Positions 33,291 to 43,890 of a stretch of 64,000 nt of DNA are shown piece by piece. Position numbers and translations under genes: made by a program. The notes beneath the pieces are model-generated. The model did not search any database. It saw only the letters and a program-made list of their open reading frames with translations, and was not told where the DNA came from. The DNA comes from Synanceia verrucosa. Lineage: Eukaryota > Chordata > Actinopteri > Perciformes > Synanceiidae. The DNA lies in assembly GCA_029721515.1 (NCBI GenBank), contig CM056565.1, positions 2,954,242-3,018,241 on the forward strand, read 5' to 3'. The number at the start of each line of letters is the position of its first letter. Within the stretch, counting starts at the first letter, position 1.

Positions 33291-34015
33291 ATGAGCTTCT
33301 TTAATGAGAAGATTATAACTATTAGGGAGAAAATCAGTCACACTGTGCCTTTGACTGAAACTGCTTTGTCTTTAAACACAGGAAGCATAGGACCCATTGA
33401 AGAACTTGATGTATACTTGGACTGCTTTTCTCCCATAGACCTCCACAAACTGACTTCATTGATTTCCTCATCTAAGCCTTCTACTTGTCTCTTAGATCCC
33501 ATCCCAACTTCACTGCTTAAAGAAGCTTTACCGTTACTGAGCACCTCTTTACTGAACATGATCAACTTATCTTTGCTGTCAGGCTATGTACCTCAGTCAT
33601 TTAAAGTAGCCGTAATCAAACCTCTTCTGAAGAAGCCCGGTCTTGACCAGAGGTTTTAGCCAACTATAGACCAATATCCAACCTTCCTTTTCTCTCTAAG
33701 ATCCTTGAGAAAGCAGTGTGCAGTCAGCTGTGTGACTTCCTCCAGAACAATAATCTATTTGAGGACTTTCAGTCAGGATTTAGAAAATATCATAGCACCG
33801 AGACCGCTCTGGTGAAAATTACTAATGACCTGCTAATTGTGTCAGACCATGGACTCGTCTCAGTACTTGTCTTGTTAGATCTTAGCGCTGCTTTTGATAC
33901 TATTGACCATCATATCCTGTTGCAGAGATTAGAACATTTAACTGGCATCAGAGGAACTGCTTTAAGCTGGTTCAAATCCTACTTATCGGATCGATCACTG
34001 GTTTGTTCACATTAA
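33291..34015 (+). pseudogene. L2 reverse transcriptase, fingers/first Asp region
   Basis: The first open part (33291-33659) ends SFKVAVIKPLLKKPGLDQRF-stop. A missing base there would lead to the canonical ANYRPISNLPFLSKILEKAV. The next part (33716-34015) reads FEDFQSGFRKYHSTETALVK and VLVLLDLSAAFDTIDHHILL, which carries the first catalytic Asp of the polymerase (DLSAAFDT). A one-base insertion after SYLSDRS shifts the frame before the VPQGS motif. Confidence 0.88.
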
Positions 34016-34692
34016 TGATGAGTCCTCCATGCAGTCCATAGTCAGTTATGGAGTTCCTCAAGGTTCTGTGCTTGGGCCTATTCTATTTACTTTATATGCT
34101 TCCTTTAGGCAATGTTATCAGGAAACACTCCATAAACTTTCACTGTTATGCAGATGATACTCAGCTATATTTGTCATTTAAGTCAGACGAATCCAGCCAG
34201 TTAGCTAAACTCCAAACATGTCTTCAGGATATAAAAACTTGGATGGCGCACAATTTCTTGTTGTTAAATTCAGATAAAACTAAGGTTATTCTAATTGGCC
34301 CTGAAAATCGCAGAAATAACCTATCTAATGACTTATTTACTCTAGGTGGCTTTGTACCAGCCTCGAACACAACTGTAAGGAATCTAGGGGTAATTTTTGA
34401 CCAAGATATGTCCTTCAACGTCCACATGAAACATACAGCTAGAACAGCTTTTTTTCATCTGCGTAACATTGCAAAAATAAGGCATATTCTCTCCCAAAAC
34501 GATGCAGAAAAATTAGTCCATACATTTGTAACTTCCAGGCTGGACTATTGTAACTCGTTATTATCAGGCTGCCCTAATAAGTCTATCAGGACTCTCCAGC
34601 TGGTCCAGAACGCTGCAGCACGTGTTCTGACCAGAACCAGGAAGAGAGACCATATTTCTCCGGTGTTAGCCTCTCTGCACTGGCTCCTGTAA
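34016..34692 (+). pseudogene. L2 reverse transcriptase palm with YADD
   Basis: SYGVPQGSVLGPILF is read in one frame. After a small deletion, LPLGNVIRKHSINFHCYADD and TQLYLSF follow in another. YADD holds the two catalytic Asp residues that bind metal ions during cDNA synthesis. The frame then stays open through SDKTKVILIGPENR, NLGVIFDQDMSFNVHMKH and LQLVQNAAARVLTRTRKRDH until a lost C near 34685 shifts it. The part overlapping 27585-28166 is nearly identical to it. Confidence 0.9.
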
Positions 34693-34990
34693 AATCTAGA
34701 ATAGAATTTAAAATCCTCCTCCTCACCTACAAGGCACTTAATGGTCAGGCACCATCTTATCTTAAAGAGCTAATGAGTGCCTTATAATCCTGCTAGAACT
34801 CTACGCTCTCCAGAATGCAGGACTACTAGAGGTTCCTAGGGTTTATAAAAAAGTAGAATGGGAGCTAGAGCTTTCAGTTATCAAGCTCCTCTTCTGTGGA
34901 ACCAACTCCCCTCTTTCAGTCCGGAGGCAGACACCATCCCCTTATTCAAGAGTAGGCTTAAGACTTTCCTTTTGATAGTGCTTATAGTTA
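34693..34990 (+). pseudogene. L2 RT C-terminal end, indel-ridden
   Basis: Compared with the intact 27860-28166 copy, this stretch has a lost C (CTGGCTCCTGTAAAA), an added G (CTAATGAGTGCC), an added C (CTCTCCAGAATG), two added A (TATAAAAAAGTAG), an added C (AACTCCCCTCTTT), a lost G (GTCCGGAGG) and a lost T (CCTTTTGATAG). The peptide AFSYQAPLLWNQLP is recognisable. Confidence 0.88.
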
Positions 34991-35986
34991 GGACTGATCC
35001 AAGGTTGACTCAGGCTGCCTTGGATCAACTTAGTTATGCTGCTATAGAGTCCTAGACTGCCGGGGGACTTCCTCTGACACACTGAGCTTCTCTTCTTCTT
35101 CATTTGGATGCCTCCATTAAGTCATTTTACTAACTCATCTTCTTCCCGGAACCCCTGTGCTCTCAGCTCCCAGGTGTCCGTGAGCTGAGGCTACTTGGTG
35201 AGAAGGAGGTGGTGTCATCCAGGCTTCGTCTGTCCTGATGGTGGTGAGATGGAGAAGAAGCGATGCTGCTCAGGTTGTATCTTTTAGGGTAGTGGAGAAG
35301 AGGATGTTCCTCTTCCTCCCTTTAACACATGCTGCAGATTAGTTTTGTGCCTCGTAGTCCCTGTGCGTTCTCATCTCACAGGTATCCATGGATCCAGTCT
35401 ACCTGGTGGAGTAGTGGTTGTGCAGACCAGTCAGGCTTCATCTTCTGGTTCTGAGTGGCGTGGTGGTGATGAGGTCATCCTGCGGAGGTTTCTCCTGTTT
35501 GGTGTGGTGGAGTGGAAGATGTGCTGCCCAGGCTTCCTCTGGTTGGCGTGGTGGAGAGGGCGACATGCTTCTAGCTTGATAGCTTGATGATGCTCTTCAT
35601 CCCCTTGGACACTCTCATATAATTCTATATATATACACACTGTATATTAGCTGTTGTTATATTGATTTGGACATTTCCATACAATTTTGTATGTTAGTGT
35701 TAATGTTTTTTCATTGTTGTTATTCTGTACACATGGCATCTATTGCACGTCTGTCCATCCTGGAAGAGGGATCCCTCCTCTGTTGCTCTTCCTGAGGTTT
35801 CTTCCGTTTCTTTTTCCCTGTTAAAAGGGTTTTTTTGGGGAGTTTTTCCTTAGTCGATGCGAGGGTCATTTGTAAAGGACAGAGGGTGTCATATCCTGTA
35901 CAGATTGTAAAGCCCAATGAGGCAAATTCATAATTTGTGATATTGGGCTATACAAATAAAGTTGACTTGACTTGACTTGACTTGAC

Positions 35987-36208
35987 TATTCTTGGTTTGT
36001 TTGTTTTTTTTTGTTTTTTGCTCGTTTTGTTCTTTGCTTTGTGTCATTATTGTTGCTGTCTCTGTTGCTGTTGTTGTTATGTTGGTCTAATATGCCATCT
36101 CTAATTCCCTTTCTATGGATGTGTGTGTTGTCTGTATATTGTAAAGTGTTTTGAGGCCATGTCGTGGTTCACACTTTAAATAAAGGCATATTAAATTAAA
36201 TTAAATTA
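35987..36208 (+). mobile_element. LINE 3' end with (TTAAA)n tail, likely of older L2
   Basis: TTGTAAAGTGTTTTGAGGCC, then CTTTAAATAAAGGCATATTA and four AAATT units form a typical LINE 3' terminus, different from the TTGAC-tailed family. Lying immediately after the younger L2 and on the same strand, it is best explained as the displaced 3' UTR and tail of the older L2 whose ORF ends at 31861. Confidence 0.6.
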
Positions 36209-38047
36209 GAATGCTACTTTGAGTAACATTCACCCACATTGATGTGTCATCAGTAGCTGTGAGAATTCTTCCTTTATTTTATGCATCCTGTTGCTGGGGC
36301 ATCAGTATTAAATTTCAGTTTGATAACATTTTACAGGATCACATTGACATCTGAAGAAAAGGCCTGGTTCAGATATTACTCTGGACATGTTTGAAGCTTG
36401 GCAGTTCTCCTCAGGCAGCATCCTAGAGGCCCAGTTGCACCAATTATGTTTAGATACATGCTGCATGACTTGCTTTCAGAAGTTAGAGCTCCCCAACCAT
36501 GTCTATGAAAATGCAGCATGACAACACTAAAACTGTCCAGTCAGAGTAGTCTTTGAGTCATGTAGAAAGTGGCCACAGTTTACATGATAAAATATTTCTC
36601 TTGTGCACAGATTCCATTACATCTGCATCACATACACTGAACAGGCATCACATTCTGACCACTTACAGGTGAAGTGGATAACACTGATTATCTCTACATC
36701 ATGGCACATTTGGTTCTCAAAGTTGAACTTCAGGGGTCAGAGGTCAGACAGGGGAACCAACACTAGATTGAGCAGGAGGTGATCATGTTATGTCTGATCG
36801 GCATAGACATACTGTAAAGACTGCAGAACTCAGAAGAACTCAGGGCAAACAATTTATATTATACTTATTTAAAGGCTTAAACAAGGTAGCATCAGACAGA
36901 AATGCACTACGGCTCATAAACAGAAACTCACAGAAGCAGGATAAAGACAACTAAGCTGTACAACAATGCAGAAAACAAAATCTCTCGTAATGAGGATGAA
37001 ACTTTGCAAAACTTTACAAAAAATAAATCATTCTTTGTAAGGAATGAATGACACATTGATAAGACGAACTGGCACAGGACAGGCGGACATGAGACCTTTT
37101 AAATATGAGATAAGGCTACACAGCTGGAAACAATCAGGGCAGGGCAGATAATCAGCAGATGTGGGAAGACATGAGGGAAAGAAGTAAACAAATCTGAAGC
37201 GAGAGGGAGACAGGGTTACTATAAAATAAAATGGACATGATGAGACAAACATGAATAATCGGAACAGAAATTGTTAACTTATAACATGGCATGACACATG
37301 CTATTTGTACACAGAATTATATACATTTTTGATAGCAGTGCTATATATTGGGTTTTTTTCAGTTATAAAACACCTGCTCTTATAGTGTTTAGGAGGCTTC
37401 ACCAATGCTAACAACTGGAATCTATGATCAAATGGGATTCATCATTCAACACACCTGGATAAGAGCAGATCTGGAAGATGCACAGTGTTTGCAGTTGGAT
37501 TTTTTTCTCTTAAAACAAAAAAATGTTGACAAATTTAAATACATCTTTCTGCACGAGGCCCATTATTCTGTTATTTTTTATTTTCTGTAACTCTCTGCTG
37601 TGCTGATTTTAAGAGAGTTTGCTTTTAAAATTGTATGTTAACACTAGGATGACAGTTTCACTTCATATGCAAAGAATACAATGTAGCTTTACATGCAGGA
37701 AATATCCATTTTTAACATGGACTTTAGGTAGTATTTATTTATTGTACTACTCAGTATTAACTTATGCAGGCTCCTTAGATCATCCTAGCACTATATGACA
37801 GCACCCATGGTAACTTTACAGGCATATGGGTTTTCTGAATCACAGCTCAAAGATTTATATAACTGAGGCAAAAGCACCATGAGCCAGAGTCGAGTCAGTC
37901 AGTAATTCATTTTCACTGGGCCAATGGACTCCAACTAACAGTACCTAGAGCCTGAGCAGCTTTCCTGTTTAGGAAGACACTTGTCCATCTTTGAAGATAT
38001 TACTTCCCTGTCCAAAGTAAGCATGTCAGCAGACTGGACATGTATTG
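36209..38047. other. No gene seen
   Basis: No recognisable coding domain. 36830-37260 (CACAGCTGGAAACAATCAGG, GACAGGCGGACATGAGACC) recalls a common teleost dispersed repeat, but no terminus could be defined. Confidence 0.45.
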
Positions 38048-38119
38048 TTAAGGGGACACTGTGTAATATATTGTAATTTTCAAAGTACACTTTTTTCAAT
38101 AATCACCTACTCATGTCAT

Positions 38120-38391
38120 CCATCCATCCATTTTCTTCCGCTTGTCCTCATAGGGTTAATGGGGGTGGGGGGGCTGAAGCCTATCCCAGCTGTCTTAGGG
38201 TGAAAGGCAGGGTACACCCTGGACAAATCTCCAGTTCATCACAGGACACATAGAGACAGACAACCACTCACACTCACATTCACACCTACGGTCAATTTAA
38301 ATTAGCCAATTAACTTAACCCCCATGCATGTTTTTGGATGGTGGGAGGAAGCCAGAGTACCAGAGAGAACCCATGCAGACACAGGGATATC
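38120..38391 (-). mobile_element. RTE-like LINE/SINE 3' insertion with 11-bp TSD
   Basis: The sequence begins CCATCCATCCATTTTCTTCC (the inverse of a GGATGGATGG tail) and includes CCTATCCCAGCTGTCTTAGG, GTTCATCACAGGACACATAG and CATGTTTTTGGATGGTGGGA. Perfect direct repeats ACTCATGTCAT flank it (38109-38119 and 38392-38402). The tail lies at the left, so the element was inserted on the minus strand and is 5'-truncated at the right. The family name is by recall of the widespread teleost repeat; the retrotransposition mechanism is well supported by the TSD and truncation. Confidence 0.8.
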
Positions 38392-38730
38392 ACTCATGTC
38401 ATTAATATGCAAAATATAATGTTTAATAACATCAACTTACACAATGTTGTATTATCTTAGTCCTAGAAATCACAATTTCTATTATATGGGTGCGAGCCTA
38501 CACCTTACAGGAGGCAGCCATGTCTTTGTGTATATATACCCAAAGGGACAAATATAACAAACGTAATTCTTAAACGCATTTTGCGAATTTCCAGGTTTCG
38601 AGTCGCTTGAGTTTCTGGACCATTCAGGGAGTCCCAGAGGAAGCAGAGAAAGCTGACATAGCAACTGAATGAAACTGCAATGGATGACCACAGATACTGT
38701 ATGTCCATCAACAAGAGGAGGACAACTTAA

Positions 38731-38930
38731 AGGTCTCCTATTATACACTTTTTCTGCAATTTTACATAGGTCTCAGACGTCCAACAATATTGTATTCACA
38801 GTGTATTACCCCAAACTCAGCCCTGGTCCTGAATTGCAGCCAGTTAAAAATCACTGTATTGAGCTCTGCTGAGAACAGACTGTTTCTGTGTCTGTACCTT
38901 TAAATGTTCCTGAGCTGTGTCTGACCACCC
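38731..38930. mobile_element. TTAA-type element terminus, relative of 24519-25490
   Basis: It starts TTAA (38727-38730) then AGGTCTCCTATTATAC, and continues TTTTTCTGCAATTTTACATA, GTATTACCCCAAACTCAGCC, TTAAAAATCACTGTATTGAG, matching the last ~210 bp of 24519-25490 in inverse. No opposite terminus was found nearby, so it is partial. Confidence 0.75.
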
Positions 38931-39455
38931 CAAGCACCCCCACCATAAACAATGTTTTATGGTTAACATACCTCAGTTTCTTTTGTGTTTCCATGCCTTG
39001 GCTCTCAGTCATCGTTCCTGTTGTAATTTGATTGCTCTTTGTCATTATCCAGCACGTAGCCTCCGTAACAGCTTCTTTCTTTCTTTATCAAACTTATCAA
39101 ACCTACCCTGTTTGATAATGTAATGTATCAACCAGTGAAAACAAAGACAGTATATAGAGGTTTTTACCTCTTCCACCTGGTCACGGTGACCCGTTTGCTA
39201 TTTTTCTGACTTTGTCAAAGTATAAACTATGACACATATGTCAACCACCAGAATGCTATAGCTTGTTAGCAAGTCTAGATTCTTCATAATTTAGTCGCTA
39301 AGTTTGTTTTACAAGTTTCTTGACCAATAAAATGTAATTAGTGAAAGAACGGCTGTAGAAGGAAGTTTGGTCTATACGAGACACTGTTGTGCACGTGCAT
39401 TCCACTAGCTCACCACTAGGTGAGCCACAAGAATTTTTACACAGTGTACCTTTAA

Positions 39456-41260
39456 GAAATAGCTGAATGCTATGTGTTACAAAGGTCTTGATGCAGTGAT
39501 GACTCACTGAGCCCAGTATTAACACTGAAAACTGAAGCTCCAAACCATGTGTGTATTGGCAGGGAGGCTTGCCCTGGAGCCAAGATCTCTGAGTGAGCCC
39601 GCAGATTACAGCCATAAATCAGTTAGCAGGCCAAAGTGCAACAACTTCCTGGGCCAAACTCAGCTGCATGGATACATAAACACAGGCCGAGCCCAACAAT
39701 TATTTGAGGGTATGCATATACCATACAACATATGAATGATACTCAATCAAGACACTCCACATAATCATGATGCATACATGTTGCCTAACACACCTGTATT
39801 ATGCATCACATTAACTCACATTTTGTTTATCCTACATATTCATTGCAATATTTATCATTTTTTTCACTTATTTTAGGCTTAAAATATGTGGTTCATAACT
39901 TTAATAAACTGTACACATACACAGTATAGATTGAAGGGAAGTAGTTTGCATCAGTCTCATAGATATGAGATAGAAAGGACCTGTTGTGCCTGTTTTCCTG
40001 TTTTGGAAGGCAATTATCATATAGCACATAGTTGATATGTAACAATACAAGAAATCAACACCAACCTCTAGTGGCAGTAGTAAGTATGACTGGGACAAAG
40101 AAGAATTGATTGTACTTTATGCTGCATTTTGTCATTACACATCATTTTAGCTGAATTCTTCCCCTTCTGTCTGAGAAGGAATCTTTATATTGTAGCTGTT
40201 TTGTATCGCTCTCCATGGTGCTGAACATTCAAGGCCAGTCTCAAAACCATTTCACACAGTGCACCATCAAACTATCAACTCTGCCTCTATTTGCATTGCC
40301 TTCACACAGCCCCTTAGTGTTGAAGAGAAGGAAGAAATGGTTTTGCAGTCTGACTCAACAACATGTCAGACTTCCAAGTAACAGCCTGCATGGTTTCTTT
40401 GAAAATCACCATGAAGCTGTTTTTGAGACTTAATGTAGCCATAGCAGTGTCTAATCAAGTAGTATTACTGATAAATAAAGATGTTTACTCGCATTCTGGT
40501 TTGCTCAGAGCAGCTAACAAGATATTTAACTTTATTTATTGCTCAGGTGGCTTGTAGCGTCAGCTGGCAGAGTACCGTGGCTAAACTGCTACTCTGTTAG
40601 CACACATACTCCACTAATCCCAAGGATGGTTCTAGACAGGCGGTGTGGAGGATGAGGAGAGTGAAGAGCAGCTGCCATTCACAGTGGGTATGATGAGAGA
40701 GAAAAAAGGCATGTTCTGTCAGTCTGTAAAGGTGTGATTCTGCATGTAAGTGTCAGTGGTCATGGTAAGAAGAGTGGTTCAAAGAACACGAGGAAATGGT
40801 CCTCCGCCTCCAACAGATGCTGCTGGTATAGGATACAGCTGCAATAATCTCAGTAACTATACTAAATTATAAATGTGGAAATGTGATAATAATTGAATCA
40901 GTAACTACAACCAAAAACCACTGTGACACTGGGCTTACACAGGTAAAATAAGACTTAATTTCAGACATTTCAGAAAGGTGGAATAAATTAATAAATATGA
41001 GTCTTTTCATCTTACACACAAAAAAGAGATAGCATTTAACCCTGTTGAAACTCCATCTGACAAAACACAACAATATCAAGAGTTCATAGTTCTTTGCAGT
41101 AGAGGTTTTCATTATTCAAACAGTCTTGCTTAGATTGTGTCCTTGAGTAAGACATTGAACCCCCAAGTTCACTTACCTCAGCAGCTCTCTGTCCCTGAAA
41201 GGCTAAGCTTAAGGATGGCAAAAATGCAGAAGTCAAATTTCATGTATGTACTTGTTGGTA
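39456..41260. other. No gene seen
   Basis: No coding domain or RNA gene. AT-rich unique-looking DNA with scattered short open frames. Confidence 0.5.
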
Positions 41261-41393
41261 GTGATGGACAAATGAAGCTTCTGAAGCACTTGTGATATTT
41301 TTTGACTCCTCTAGATGGCGCTTTTGGTTTTTAGTAAATTAGTAAATTTAGTATATTTCCATTACACTAGTCTTTTTCTTTAAACCAAGACTG
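41261..41393. mobile_element. Fold-back MITE family, half element (copy B)
   Basis: It starts GTGATGGACAAATGAAGCTT after TA (41259-41260), then GATATTTTTTGACTCCTCTA and AGTAAATTAGTAAATTTAGT, ending CTTTTTCTTTAAACC. It is the reverse complement of copy C (22533-22667), including the same non-TIR end (GGTTTAA...). So the half form is a definite subfamily, not a random truncation. Confidence 0.75.
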
Positions 41394-41451
41394 CCAACAA
41401 TCAGTTTATTCTGTCAGTGTTTTTTAATGCAGAAAAAAACTCTTGTCTAAT

Positions 41452-42207
41452 CTTGGTGAAACTACCTGAAAATGATCAAGACAGCACTACGGACTATTTA
41501 CACAGTAAAGTTACACATTACTGTATTTAGTGAGGTAACTGAGTACAAGACACTGAATGTTTTATGTTTCACATTTTTACTGCATGTGCTCTTTGTAATT
41601 CTAAAAGAATAAAATCACCCTTATTTACATCAAACATAAACTCCCTTTTGGTAGAGCTGTGCAAAGCTGTAAACAATACTGCAGTACATATTGGAACTGA
41701 ACATACAACATACACAGTGCAGTAAATCATTCATGCACATCCAGATGTTCCTGTCTGTCTGGCCACATATTTTCATCTACATCAGATAAAATGTTCTTCC
41801 AACATTATCTGCACCCATCGACCAGCCTCAGTCATTGTGAGACCCTGATTGACAACATGATCCATGGTTTTAGCCCTGATTTCATCAAGAATCCTCTTGT
41901 ACTTGGCCTCTTCCTCCTCTCCCTCTCCACATCCTCACCCCTCTTCCACGAGGCTGACCTTTCATTTCTGTGTCACAGTGTTGTCCTATGTCCTGCTTGG
42001 TTCATATGTGCTTGTAAAGTGGGGTTCATGGGATTCAGCACTGAGCTTATCATTACTTCAACTAATGCTTCACACCCCTTCTCAACAGTGAAAGCTGAGG
42101 TTCATCTGAGAGAAATTGCTCAATTTGTGAGACATTTTTTTGAAATTGAAATGAAACAAAGTAAAAAAGTGTAATATTTGCTTGAAAGATTTTGACAACT
42201 AGTTAAA
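41452..42207 (-). mobile_element. IS630/Tc1-like non-autonomous element, copy 2 (inverted)
   Basis: This is the inverse of 26641-27418: CACCAAGATTAG at one end, AACTAGTTGTCAAAATC at the other, with the same HTH fragment and 3' non-coding blocks. Differences are scattered substitutions and small indels. Length and architecture agree between the copies, which supports a defined non-autonomous element. Confidence 0.6.
41782..41965 (-). pseudogene. HTH remnant of IS630/Tc1-type transposase, copy 2
   Basis: On the minus strand ATGAAAGGTCAGCCTCGTGG opens the Arg-Gly-rich leader. The shifted frame then reads an RILDEIRAKTMDHVVNQG-like segment and EAGRWVQIMLEEHFI-stop. It shares with copy 1 the frame disruption between leader and HTH and the terminal stop. 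No catalytic domain. Confidence 0.6.
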
Positions 42208-42788
42208 CACTAATAACACTAATAACAAATTGAGGGCTAAAAATGTATTTGTGATTGCCTCAGTTTGTGTCAGAATGCTTCACAGTGACTTTGTAAACCC
42301 TTGGCTTAGATGCTTTAATATTTGATATTTTAATATTTTATTATTGTCATTGGGCCCAAACAATTCATATCATGAAGCTTATTTTCCTACATGTTAGCTA
42401 GTCAGTCCCTACAGGAAATCGCAACATTGCGATTGCAATAATTAATGTGAATTCAACCAATTGGAGGAGATGGAAGATGAAGGAGAGGAAGAAGACATGA
42501 AGCATGATACTGTGGACCCTGAGATGTAATTTCATAGTCTGTTTACTGTAGTCTGAGTCTGAGATCGCTTTGTTTTTGTGCATAGAGTATGTGTTTTCGG
42601 GTTGTAAAAATTATCATGTTGATGCACTAAATTAGCGTGTTGATGCACAATGGGCAAATTTGGGAGAGGGTAACTCTACAATGGACATGCATTGAAATGC
42701 GTTGCCAGAGATGCGCTGGCAGGTTATGAAACAGTAACATAGAACGTAACTAACAATTAAACATGCTGGTATATATATATATACCAGC
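42208..42788. other. No gene; dispersed-repeat fragment and palindrome
   Basis: 42678-42755 is related to 9060-9140. 42765-42788 is a perfect 24-bp palindrome, GCTGG-TATATATATATATA-CCAGC, abutting the Tc1 copy. The rest is AT-rich with no coding domain. Confidence 0.55.
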
Positions 42789-43774
42789 TGTCAGTCTCTG
42801 CTCTAATTCATCCTAAAGGTGTTCTATCAGGTTGAGGTCAGGACTCTGTGCAGGCCAGTCAAGTTCATCCACACCAGACTCTGTCATCCATGTCTTTATG
42901 GACCTTGCTTTGTGCACTGGTGCACAGTCATGTTGGAAGAGGAAGGGGCCAGCTCCAAACTCCAAACAAGCATGGAATTGTCCAAAATGTCTTGGTATGC
43001 TGAAGCATTCAGAGTTCCTTCCACTGGAACTAAGGGGCCAAGCCCAGCTCCTGAAAAACAACCGCACACCATAATCCCCCCTCCACCAAACTTTACACTT
43101 GGCACAATGCAGTCCGACAAGTATCATTCTCCTGGCAAACGCCAAACCCAGACTCGTCCATCAAATTGCCAGATGGAGAAGTGTGATTCATCACTCCAGA
43201 GAACACGTCTCCACTGCTCTAGAGTCCAGTGGTGGCGTGCTTTACACCACTGCATCCAACGCTTTGCATTGCACTTGGTGATGTATGGCTTGGATGCAGC
43301 TGCTCGGCCATGGAAACCCATTCCATGGAGCTCTCTGTGCACTGTTCTTGAGCTAATCTGAAGGCCACATGAAGTTTGGAGGTCTGTAGCGATTGACTCT
43401 GCAGAAAGTTGGTGACCTCTTCGCACTATGTGCCTCAGCATCCACTGACCCCGCTCCATCAGTTTACGATGTCTACCACTTCATGGCTGAGTTGCTGTCG
43501 TTTCCAAACACTTCCACGTTCTTATAATACAGCTGACAGTTGACTGTGGAATATTTAGGAGCGAGGAAATTTCACGACTGGATTTGTTGCACAGGTGGCA
43601 TCCTATCACAGTTCCACACTGGAATTCACTGAGCTCCTGAGAGCGACCCATTCTTTCACAAATGTTTGTAAAAGCAGTCTGCATGCCTAGGTGATTGATT
43701 TTATACACCATGGAAGTGATTAGAACACCTGATTGTGATGTTTTGGATGGGTGAGCAAATACTTTTGGCTATAT

Positions 43775-43775
<1 letters not shown>
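42789..43775 (-). mobile_element. Tc1/mariner element, nearly complete (inverted copy)
   Basis: On the minus strand it begins with a TIR, TATAGCCAAAAGTATTTGCT, directly at an (AT)n tract, and runs through the transposase to just after the final catalytic Glu. The far TIR is missing. It matches the truncated copy at 23600-24425. Confidence 0.88.
42800..43651 (-). pseudogene. Tc1-like DD34E transposase, frameshifted
   Basis: Starts MGRSQELSEFQCGTVIGCHL. The N-terminal HTH (SLLNIPQSTVSCIIRTWK) is followed by a stop after TATQP. The second part MERGQWMLRHIVRRGHQLSA opens a long frame through SRTVHRELHGMGFHGRAAAS to WRRVLWSDESHFSI (first Asp). After shifts come GGGGIMVCGCFSGAGLGPLV, FLFQHDCAPVHKA (second Asp) and WPAQSPDLNLIEHL (Glu). 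Exactly 34 residues separate the second Asp and the Glu, giving DD34E as in Tc1. The Trp after EHL is a stop (TAG). It is not functional but shows the family clearly. Confidence 0.9.
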
Positions 43776-43840
<65 letters not shown>

Positions 43841-43890
43841 AGATATATGTGTGTGTGTGTGTGTATATATGTATATACGTATACATATAT
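43776..43890. repeat. (AT)n/(GT)n compound microsatellite
   Basis: About 60 bp of AT, then GTATGTATAG, (GT)n and ATATACGTATAC. It is alternating purine-pyrimidine and adjacent to the Tc1 TIR. Confidence 0.95.

Larger units (their letters stand above)
31895..35986 (+). mobile_element. Near full-length L2-clade LINE
   Basis: About 4.1 kb: a leader (GGTTGAGACCAGGAGACAGA, CTTCTCTGTGCTTCCATTAG), an apurinic-type endonuclease region, a linker, a reverse transcriptase with the YADD active site, a C-terminal region, a 3' UTR and a (TTGAC)n tail. The single ORF is broken by about eight or more small indels. The order EN-RT with no RNase H, and signatures such as CYADDTQLYL, SAAFDTIDHHILL and the C-terminal WNQLP block, are those of L2 (CR1 group) elements. 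It sits inside or next to an older L2 (31145-31890 and 35987-36208). Confidence 0.88.
38052..39451. mobile_element. TTAA-flanked element with nested insertions
   Basis: Left end TTAA-GGGGACACTGTGTAAT (TTAA at 38048-38051) and right end TTACACAGTGTACCT-TTAA (TTAA at 39452-39455) are inverted copies. Between them lie an RTE-like insertion with an 11-bp TSD (38120-38391) and a TTAA-type copy (38731 onward). Without these the host element is roughly 0.9 kb, non-coding, and contains the familiar CACCACTAGGTGAGCCACAA block near the right end. Confidence 0.7.

Noticed and set aside
35345..35587. 80-codon frame in the L2 3' UTR
   Set aside because: It lies wholly in the non-coding 3' region of the L2 element, and equivalent positions in the sister copies are interrupted.
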